Positions 6,435 through 11,928 of a stretch of 12,545 bases of DNA are shown here, one piece after another. Position numbers and translations under genes: made by a program. How positions within the stretch are numbered: the first letter of the stretch is position 1; every line of letters starts with the position of its first letter. Below the pieces are notes generated by a model. That model was not told the origin of the DNA. It did not search any database and saw nothing but the letters and a program-made list of their open reading frames with translations. The DNA lies in contig JAJZWH010000022.1 in assembly GCA_021846765.1 (NCBI GenBank), positions 1-12,545 of the forward strand, read 5' to 3'. This stretch comes from a bacterium (GTDB lineage Bacteria > Patescibacteriota > Saccharimonadia > Saccharimonadales > UBA4665).

Positions 6435-7199
6435 TTATACTAATGCAAGCTGTGATGATGGACTTAAAACTACACCCAAACCATACAGTCTACGATGTCT
6501 AGAAACATGCAGATTAAGTTTCATAGCTCTAAATATAGAATCAGCAACGAAAATTCCCGTTCCGCTACTATGACTAATACCAACCAAGGGTTGTCGCGAC
6601 AAACCATATAATTTTCTGCCTTTCCTAAGCGCTTCTCTACTTAATCCAGGCACACTAGCATAAACTCCTGCAACAATACCATAACGACAACGATGAGTTG
6701 CTAAATGCAAAGTAGAACAGTTACTGTTCATTTGAGCCGGTATGACTTCTATTAAAGCACTAGCTAAACCAACTATAGCCGATTCTAGGGCCTTACGATT
6801 GGCTATAACTGGTCCATATTTTCCACCAATATTAAGCTCTAACTGAACATCATATAATTTTGCTAACGACTGTAATTGCTGGTTAGCATCATACAGAACT
6901 GCTGCAACTGACACCGATTCAGTGACAAATTGATACCCATATTGATGGGCTAGTTGTAAGCTTAAACTATAGCCGTCCAATAAGTGAAGCGAATTTTCAG
7001 CTAATGTTTGGATCGTAGTATAGTTATTTTCCACGCCCATAACGCCCAATTCAGCCTGTCTAGCTATTTGCAACAACGGTAACTTCATTTGCTCAGCAAC
7101 TGACAACAGTAACTGATGCGAAGTATTTGAATATTGTTTTTTTAATAAATCCACTACTCTAACGCCCTCTAACCTAGTAGCCCAAATTATACTACTCAA
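6435..7199 (-). CDS. Degenerate histidine-kinase-like protein (probable pseudokinase)
   Basis: 254 residues from a TTG at 7199. No membrane segment. Residues 25-90 look like the dimerisation/phosphoacceptor helices: SVAEQMKLPL at 33-42 aligns with the kinase H-box 'S-H-E-x-R-x-P-L', with Glu36 (codon GAG, 7094-7092) at the His position. Residues 110-248 resemble the HATPase fold: a degenerate N-box (NRKALESAIVGLASALIEV, 134-152) without the Mg-binding Asn, a G1 region at 178-186 (GVYASVPGL) with Ala for the ATP-contacting Asp, and a good G2-like box SSGTGIFVADSIF at 211-223. So the fold seems kept and catalysis lost. It precedes the pseudo-receiver by 12 bases. Start choice is uncertain: a TTGAAT-N18-TATAAT promoter overlaps the first codons, and a GTG at 7154-7152 (residue 16), preceded by AGAGGG, could be the real start. 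Sequence similarity is distant. Confidence 0.65.
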   Translation of the reverse strand: MSSIIWATRLEGVRVVDLLKKQYSNTSHQLLLSVAEQMKLPLLQIARQAELGVMGVENNYTTIQTLAENSLHLLDGYSLSLQLAHQYGYQFVTESVSVAAVLYDANQQLQSLAKLYDVQLELNIGGKYGPVIANRKALESAIVGLASALIEVIPAQMNSNCSTLHLATHRCRYGIVAGVYASVPGLSREALRKGRKLYGLSRQPLVGISHSSGTGIFVADSIFRAMKLNLHVSRHRRLYGLGVVLSPSSQLALV

Positions 7200-7215
7200 T
7201 CTAGAAAGGATTCAA
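7186..7215 (-). promoter_or_regulatory. Promoter overlapping the start of the kinase-like gene
   Basis: Minus strand TTGAAT (7215-7210), 18-base spacer, perfect TATAAT (7191-7186). The predicted start near 7179 lies inside the reading frame counted from TTG 7199, which argues for the downstream GTG at 7154 as a start for at least this transcript. AGAGGG (7170-7165) would be in its leader. Confidence 0.55.
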
Positions 7216-7223
7216 TCTTTTAT

Positions 7224-7886
7224 CTATGGCCTGAAAGTCACCGAAGGTAAAATTTGTGATGTAAATTGATTAGCGTACTGCATTGATTCTGTCCATATTT
7301 CTAAAGTAGTTGTTCTTAAAGGTAACATAACCAATATCCCCTTTGCATTAGGTAAAATCTGACCACTGATCATCACCCCTACCACACTAGGCACTTTCTT
7401 TAAAGCATATGGCACGATGGTCAAGTTATTACTTTGTTGTTCTGCCGTATAATTAGCTAAATTAGTACTATATACATTAGAGTTGATTTGTAATCTTAAA
7501 GCAAAAATACTTGAATTACTGCCTATGGCTGGAACGACTCCAGGATTAAAGTAACCATCCACTGGATTACCATCTGCTCCCGAAGTATCTACATATCCAC
7601 TCCATGTCTTTGGATAACTAATCTGTACAGTTCCATACTCCTGTGGTCCGGTATAGGTAACGTAAGGGTTCTGCTGTTCTATACTAAATTGCTTTTGTAG
7701 TAGAGCAGCTTCATTATTTTTCTCTTTGGCTACTGCTGCAGCTATCAACTGATCAGTATTATTTTTATATTTTTCTCTACCGTTATAGGCCCAAATCCCA
7801 AAAACTATAGCCAAAATAGCTACTATACTAAGCACTAAAACAGCTACAGCCAAACCGCTAATAAAACCATCTTTATTTAATCGCAT
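7224..7886 (-). CDS. Membrane-anchored extracellular protein, PsbP-like C-terminal domain
   Basis: 220 residues. A short basic N-terminus, one long hydrophobic segment at about 10-34, then an Ala/Glu/Lys/Gln-rich probable coiled coil (38-70) and a beta-rich domain (about 74-220) that should lie outside the cell. The domain has the outline of PsbP/MOG1-type folds: VQISYPKTWSGYV at 87-99 near its start and a final QFTSQILPSVTFRP (207-220), a phrase seen in many bacterial PsbP-like anchored proteins. I assign no enzymatic role. It leads the operon that continues after 24 bases with the kinase-like and pseudo-receiver genes, so it may supply the missing membrane sensor part for them. A promoter at 7896-7924 leaves almost no leader. 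Confidence 0.75.
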   Translation of the reverse strand: MRLNKDGFISGLAVAVLVLSIVAILAIVFGIWAYNGREKYKNNTDQLIAAAVAKEKNNEAALLQKQFSIEQQNPYVTYTGPQEYGTVQISYPKTWSGYVDTSGADGNPVDGYFNPGVVPAIGSNSSIFALRLQINSNVYSTNLANYTAEQQSNNLTIVPYALKKVPSVVGVMISGQILPNAKGILVMLPLRTTTLEIWTESMQYANQFTSQILPSVTFRP

Positions 7887-7895
7887 ATTACGCTA

Positions 7896-7924
7896 ATGTT
7901 AACTCAGTTTATCTTATTGTTCAA
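7896..7924 (-). promoter_or_regulatory. Promoter of the PsbP-like/kinase-like/recO operon, near-leaderless
   Basis: Minus strand TTGAAC (7924-7919), 17-base spacer, TAACAT (7901-7896). Nine bases remain to the ATG at 7886, giving a predicted leader of about 0-3 bases. There is no Shine-Dalgarno sequence in that gap. The -10 matches the consensus at four of six positions. Confidence 0.55.
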
Positions 7925-7941
7925 GCCGTATGCACATATAT

Positions 7942-7970
7942 TTGATGTAATTGTAATAATATGATAGTAT
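7942..7970 (+). promoter_or_regulatory. Promoter of the 7978-8937 gene, near-leaderless
   Basis: TTGATG (7942-7947), 17-base spacer, TAGTAT (7965-7970), then seven bases to the ATG at 7978. The -10 hexamer, spacer length and distance to the start copy the promoter at 809-837. It is back to back with the operon promoter at 7896-7924, only 17 bases between the two -35 boxes, so the two may influence each other. Confidence 0.7.
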
Positions 7971-7977
7971 ATAGTAA

Positions 7978-8937
7978 ATGCTAGATGAAACATTAAAACA
8001 AAGACAATTTGAAAACGGCGACGAGCTTGTAAGAACGGTTAATGATAATCCCAGTTTTTTAGATAGCATAGCCGAAATAAACGGTCAACCCATTACTCTT
8101 TACGATGCTTTAAATAGAATAGGACCAGACGGAAGAACACCTGTAGTAATCTTAGAAGATACTAAAGGTGAACGACGTGAGTATAGTGCAGACGAATTTT
8201 TAAGAATAGGACATATTGCCTTAAATCCAAATACAATAAACGATGGAGACATGGCTAACACCAGTCCAACATCTAATATAGAACAACCGAAACAAACAAT
8301 AGAAGGACATTATGAAAAGTTATTTAAGCCATATGAACCAAACCCAGATAGCGATGAAAAAGTTCCTAACGAAGATGATTATTCTGACCTTTTTAGAGAC
8401 AATCCAAACTTAGACGACCCTGATAAATTCGAGGAAAATTCTAAATTAGCGGTTCAAGAAGCAAGAATAGACAATAAAAATAAAAAATTCATTAACGAAG
8501 AGTCTAAAAAAGATTCTATACAAGTTTTAGAAAGAGCCGTCCAAGTGGACTTCGACTTAAATCAAATCATTAAAGAATATACACAAGAACACAATATAAC
8601 AGATACAGGAGAATTAGTTGATGCCATTCGGAAAAATAAAGAACTTCGGTTAAAGATAGGCAAACATGCCATTCAAAAACTGGATACGTTTATATCACTA
8701 TACCTCAACGAAGTCCCTGATAGGATTAAGAGTAACCAAACGAAGAATCCCGACAACGGTCCCTGGGCAGGCCAAAACATAAAAAGTAGAGATTACGTTG
8801 CCTTATTATACTTATCCATGCTTGACGGATCTTTTAGTCGTGAGATGGAACAAGATCAGATAGATTATCAGGGAGGTAATATTCCTAAAACAGGCCAACA
8901 TCGTTACATGGCTCGTATGTTATTAGGTCCGATTTAG
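7978..8937 (+). CDS. Unrecognised acidic soluble protein, 319 residues
   Basis: I do not recognise this protein. It has no signal peptide or membrane segment. Three parts can be seen: an N-terminal region (about 1-80) with mixed strand/helix character and phrases such as DSIAEINGQPITLYDAL (29-45) and TPVVILEDTKGERREYSADEF (54-74); a disordered, strongly acidic, Pro/Asn/Asp-rich linker (about 85-165) with several DD and DE pairs; and a mostly helical C-terminal domain (about 175-319) with KLDTFISLYLNEVPDRI and a closing GQHRYMARMLL near 306-316. It is the only complete gene on the plus strand and is flanked by a near-leaderless promoter and a hairpin shared with the convergent methyltransferase gene. 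Sustained codon structure over 320 codons and a good promoter make it a real gene. Likely lineage-specific, which a database search would settle. Confidence 0.85.
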   Translation: MLDETLKQRQFENGDELVRTVNDNPSFLDSIAEINGQPITLYDALNRIGPDGRTPVVILEDTKGERREYSADEFLRIGHIALNPNTINDGDMANTSPTSNIEQPKQTIEGHYEKLFKPYEPNPDSDEKVPNEDDYSDLFRDNPNLDDPDKFEENSKLAVQEARIDNKNKKFINEESKKDSIQVLERAVQVDFDLNQIIKEYTQEHNITDTGELVDAIRKNKELRLKIGKHAIQKLDTFISLYLNEVPDRIKSNQTKNPDNGPWAGQNIKSRDYVALLYLSMLDGSFSREMEQDQIDYQGGNIPKTGQHRYMARMLLGPI

Positions 8938-8948
8938 TTAATCTTTAT

Positions 8949-8990
8949 ATCTTAAAGTCTAATTCCAATAGACCACTAGTTTTTTAAGAT
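8949..8990. terminator. Imperfect hairpin between convergent genes, probable terminator
   Basis: Outer arms ATCTTAAA (8949-8956) and TTTAAGAT (8983-8990) are perfect complements, directly adjoined on the left by inner arms GTCTA (8957-8961) and TAGAC (8969-8973); nine unpaired bases (8974-8982) form a bulge. A run of six T at 8980-8985 follows the inner hairpin on the plus strand. It lies 11 bases after the stop of the plus-strand gene and includes the stop of the minus-strand methyltransferase gene (8984-8986). It may serve both directions, better on the plus strand. Confidence 0.5.
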
Positions 8991-9490
8991 TTTATCTTTG
9001 GACCCTTAAAAGAATAAATAAATACTCCATCTTGTTCGTAGACTGGTTGTCGTTTTGGGAATTTAAAGGCAAAACTTATTACTTGGATGTCTCCTAGTTT
9101 TTCTAAGACAATCTTATTGTCTAATTTATCCATTAATCTAGGCAATAAAAATACATAAATTGCTTCTGCCTGCGGCCATTTTTTTCGCCAAAAATTGCCA
9201 AATACAACTTTAACCTTATCTCTATAAGGCATAGTTCTTAATTTAGCAATAATAAACAATATTGGATTAAGTTCATAACCAACTACATTTAAGCCTGCGC
9301 GCTCTGCGGCTAACAACACTCTACCGTCCCCGCAACCAAGTTCTATAATAGTGTCTCCTGGTTTTAAGTCTGCTAAATCAAAAGCCAATTTAATTTGTTT
9401 TTTTAGAGTAGGTAAATATGGAGCACCACTCAGTAACACAAAACCAAAACACCATATAACTATTGCTAGAATTATTAAACCGATTGCCAC
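8984..9490 (-). CDS. Membrane-anchored SAM-dependent methyltransferase, FAM173/ATPSCKMT-like
   Basis: 168 residues from a GTG. One N-terminal membrane segment (about 3-21) followed by GAPYLPT and a class I methyltransferase core: motif I IIELGCGDGRVLLAA at 48-62, GYELNP at 71-76, GNFW at 98-101, then VFLLPRLMDKL at 113-123 and ISFAFKFP at 138-145. This order, with GYELNP, the 'vflLp.lm..L' helix and the final 'RFPFP'-type strand, matches the FAM173 family; human FAM173B (ATPSCKMT) methylates a lysine of the ATP synthase c subunit and FAM173A one on the ADP/ATP carrier. The bacterial substrate is unknown; a membrane protein lysine is a fair guess. The GTG overlaps the xseB stop by one base (TAGTG), so it is the last gene of the xse operon. 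Confidence 0.85.
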   Translation of the reverse strand: MAIGLIILAIVIWCFGFVLLSGAPYLPTLKKQIKLAFDLADLKPGDTIIELGCGDGRVLLAAERAGLNVVGYELNPILFIIAKLRTMPYRDKVKVVFGNFWRKKWPQAEAIYVFLLPRLMDKLDNKIVLEKLGDIQVISFAFKFPKRQPVYEQDGVFIYSFKGPKIKS

Positions 9491-9696
9491 TATTTATCCT
9501 TTAGCTGTGAATCAATTTGCGATAATTTATTTTCCGCTTGATGCAAATAATTACTTAGTTTTCTAGTAATTTCCACTCCTCTTTGGTAAAGCTCTAGAGA
9601 TTGATCAATTGAAGTATTATCATCTTGAAGTTGTATAATTAATTCGTCTAATTCTTGCTTTAAACTATTGTAGTCTTTGATCGTATTTTTAGTCAT
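9490..9696 (-). CDS. xseB: Exonuclease VII small subunit
   Basis: 68 residues, normal for XseB (60-80). It forms helical hairpins that assemble around XseA in exonuclease VII, an enzyme that degrades single-stranded DNA from both ends without needing metal. The family signature is present: YNSLKQELDELIIQLQ (9-24), then SLELYQRGVEI (33-43) and helix 2 to the end. The ATG overlaps the xseA stop as ATGA, the usual coupled arrangement. Confidence 0.95.
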   Translation of the reverse strand: MTKNTIKDYNSLKQELDELIIQLQDDNTSIDQSLELYQRGVEITRKLSNYLHQAENKLSQIDSQLKDK

Positions 9697-10814
9697 CGTG
9701 ATTCCTTAAGTATCTTAATTATATTCGCCTTAAAACTAATTTTAGCCAATTGAGCATCTACGCTACTACCAATTTTTAATGATTGCTGATGGTTAATAAC
9801 TATTCCATTTTGACGAATAATTGCATAACCTCTACGCAAGATATCTTGAGGGCTTAAAGCTTCTAGCAAATCAACATAATTAGCTATTTGCTGTTTTTCA
9901 TTAAGTATCTTTTTTTCTAATATATCCGGTATTCTGGTAGTTAATTCTTGAAGATCACGCTTGCTTGTCTTTATTTTATTTATAACTAATGTTTTTAATT
10001 GGCTAGGTATTTGATCCAATAACGCAATTACTGCCCTTTTATCAGGCACCAATAATTCCGCTGCGTTACTGGGTGTTGATGCTCGGACGTCTGCTGCTAG
10101 TTCAGCTAAACTAAGATTGTTTTCATGACCTATAGCCACTAATGTTGGTATTCTACTAGCAGCTACTGCTCTTGTAACCTGTTCAGTTGAAAAGGCCGCT
10201 AAATCTTCGGGGCTACCTCCTCCACGGATAATCACTAGCACATCAGGTGGATTGGCTAAAGCATTAAAATATTCTATTGCCTGTATAACTTGAGTTGGTG
10301 ACTGATCTCCCTGAACATTAACGTCATAACAATCAATCGTTAACCCGCTCCATCTTTGATTAATGATTTTATTAAAATCAGCATAAGCTGCTGATTCAAT
10401 GGAAGTTATTAAACCAATTCTACTAGGGGGGTATGGAACGGATCGTTTGCGCTCTATCCTAAACAACCCTTCTTTTTCTAATTTAGCAGCTAGCAATTCA
10501 TTTAAGCGTTTTATCGAGCCTCTACCTATTGGACTGATGTTATTGACCACTACACTAAAACCATAGATAGGATGATACCGAGGCAGACCCCTAACCTTCA
10601 GCATCATGCCATTTTCTAAAGGACCTGGTAAGACATATATTGAACCAAAGAAGGAAACCTTAGCTTGATCATCTTTTAAATCAAAATAAACCCAACGATT
10701 TTTAGTAACTCTAAAATTCGCTAATTCGCCATAAATGATCAATGGATTATAGGCATATTCTAAGGTTTGATTTAATAATTCTACAAACTCACTAACGCTT
10801 AGTTCAATATTCAT
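9693..10814 (-). CDS. xseA: Exonuclease VII large subunit
   Basis: 373 residues, shorter than the E. coli protein (about 456), mostly through a shorter coiled-coil arm. N-terminal OB-fold (1-100) with YGELANFRVTKNRWVYFDLKD (28-48); catalytic domain from about 125 with IGLITSIESAAYADF (133-147), IIRGGGSPEDL (195-205), AIGHENN (227-233) and ADVRASTPSNAAEL (241-254); coiled coil about 260-318; and the C-terminal LRRGYAII (about 325-332). Residues matching known E. coli active-site residues Asp155, Arg205 and His238 are here as Asp146, Arg197 and His230, but the position of Asp241 is Asn233 (codon AAT, 10118-10116). The start overlaps the flippase-like gene stop (ATGA). It pairs with xseB directly downstream. 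Confidence 0.95.
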   Translation of the reverse strand: MNIELSVSEFVELLNQTLEYAYNPLIIYGELANFRVTKNRWVYFDLKDDQAKVSFFGSIYVLPGPLENGMMLKVRGLPRYHPIYGFSVVVNNISPIGRGSIKRLNELLAAKLEKEGLFRIERKRSVPYPPSRIGLITSIESAAYADFNKIINQRWSGLTIDCYDVNVQGDQSPTQVIQAIEYFNALANPPDVLVIIRGGGSPEDLAAFSTEQVTRAVAASRIPTLVAIGHENNLSLAELAADVRASTPSNAAELLVPDKRAVIALLDQIPSQLKTLVINKIKTSKRDLQELTTRIPDILEKKILNEKQQIANYVDLLEALSPQDILRRGYAIIRQNGIVINHQQSLKIGSSVDAQLAKISFKANIIKILKESR

Positions 10815-11860
10815 GCTGTCTGATTTTCGGGCTTATTAATATTTCGTTGGTAAAGATAATAACCTGGAGGAATTTGTAACAACGTATTTAGTACTCTATA
10901 CATTATAATTACCGGAAGACTAATTTGTGGCGGAACTCCAGTAGTCAAAAACACAGCCGTCATGAGTGCTTCGTATATACCTATACCTCCAGGTAATACA
11001 GACACTAAGCCAGCAAAATTAGCCACTCCATAAGCCAAGATAACAGCACCAATATTAACGAACTTACCAAACGCTATAAATACTACATAAACTACCGCTA
11101 TTTCTGTAATATTGGCCAACAATGCGTAAAAGAAAGGGGCTCTTATCTGTTTTTTCTGATTACGTATTTCCTGAAAAGTATTGTGAAAATCATCAAATTT
11201 TTTACGAGCGTTAGCTATATTTATTAAATCTCGATTACTGACTTTAAATATTTTAGCCACCTGATTAAGCTTGACAGTTAAATAGCCAAAAAAACTATTT
11301 ATTCGTACCCTGCTGCCAATAATATAGACAAATAAAATCGTTCCACCTAATAATAGTGTCGTTAAGGCGCCTGCAGCCAACATCGTCAGGTCACTGACAT
11401 TGCCGCCTATAGCCAATAAAATAACACTTAAAATAATTAATCCTTCAAAAGAAAAAAAAGTTAACCCTAATTTCATAATCTGAATGAGTGTTGCTCTACT
11501 CCCAGATATATCATTATTTTTAATTTTTAAACCAAAATAAGAAATACCTGCAGCTCCACCACTAGGAAAAACATGATTAACAAAATTTAATTCTAAAGCT
11601 GATAAATATAAATACTTATATTTCAATTTATTGCCAATAATTTTAAATAAATGCTGATAGAGTTTTGCTTGCGCATGATAGTTGAGCATCTCTAAAGGAA
11701 TTATCAATAACAAGACCCAAGCATGCACATGGAACAAATTCCTATAAGTCGCTAATAAATCCTTACGAACTGCATATAGAGTAATAACTAAAGCAACTCC
11801 AGTAATAATATTTAATATCAACTTCCAATGCTTGATTAGAGGCCTGACAGTTTTATTCAT
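10811..11860 (-). CDS. Flippase-like membrane protein (LPG synthase TM-region / UPF0104 family)
   Basis: 349 residues from an ATG at 11860. Multi-spanning: hydrophobic segments at roughly 12-29, 44-60, 125-152, 155-182, 240-265, 268-290 and 305-335. The family landmarks are FPSGGAAGISYF (98-109) and LPGGIGIYEALM (289-300). The family is the flippase-like domain (TIGR00374), related to the membrane half of lysylphosphatidylglycerol synthase; members are linked to lipid or polyprenol-linked glycan handling, and the exact substrate cannot be told. An upstream TTG (11869) is in frame, but the promoter's TATAAT ends at 11873, too close for a transcript to include it; GTG at 11866 would be exactly leaderless and is also possible. 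The stop overlaps xseA by four bases, placing it first in the operon with xseA, xseB and the methyltransferase gene. Confidence 0.9.
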   Translation of the reverse strand: MNKTVRPLIKHWKLILNIITGVALVITLYAVRKDLLATYRNLFHVHAWVLLLIIPLEMLNYHAQAKLYQHLFKIIGNKLKYKYLYLSALELNFVNHVFPSGGAAGISYFGLKIKNNDISGSRATLIQIMKLGLTFFSFEGLIILSVILLAIGGNVSDLTMLAAGALTTLLLGGTILFVYIIGSRVRINSFFGYLTVKLNQVAKIFKVSNRDLINIANARKKFDDFHNTFQEIRNQKKQIRAPFFYALLANITEIAVVYVVFIAFGKFVNIGAVILAYGVANFAGLVSVLPGGIGIYEALMTAVFLTTGVPPQISLPVIIMYRVLNTLLQIPPGYYLYQRNINKPENQTA

Positions 11861-11872
11861 ATGCACCAAATA

Positions 11873-11901
11873 ATTATAACTTAGTTATTAATACTGGCTA
11901 A
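11873..11901 (-). promoter_or_regulatory. Promoter of the flippase-xseAB operon
   Basis: Minus strand TTAGCC (11901-11896), 17-base spacer, perfect -10 TATAAT (11878-11873). The predicted start near 11866 coincides with a GTG codon and lies six bases before the ATG at 11860. There is therefore little or no leader, and this decides against TTG 11869 as the start. Confidence 0.6.
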
Positions 11902-11916
11902 TTATGGACTAACAGG

Positions 11917-11922
11917 TAATAT
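11917..11922 (+). promoter_or_regulatory. Possible -10 box of the Trm11-like gene
   Basis: TAATAT at 11917-11922 lies six bases before the ATG at 11929, the same distance as in the other leaderless-looking promoters here. No convincing -35 was found at 17 bases. AGGT at 11914-11917 is too weak and too far to count as a ribosome site. Weak call. Confidence 0.3.
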
Positions 11923-11928
11923 ATTACT

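Noticed and set aside
7116..7118. His28 of the kinase-like protein as the phosphorylated His
   Set aside because: It lies 13 residues before the conserved Pro41, whereas the H-box His lies five residues before that Pro; the matching residue is Glu36.
9351..9566. Plus-strand open frame of 71 codons
   Set aside because: Opposite the methyltransferase and xseB genes, both of which are recognised families.
11861..11869. TTG at 11869 as the start of the flippase-like gene
   Set aside because: It is only three bases from the end of the predicted -10 box (11873), so the transcript would begin downstream of it.
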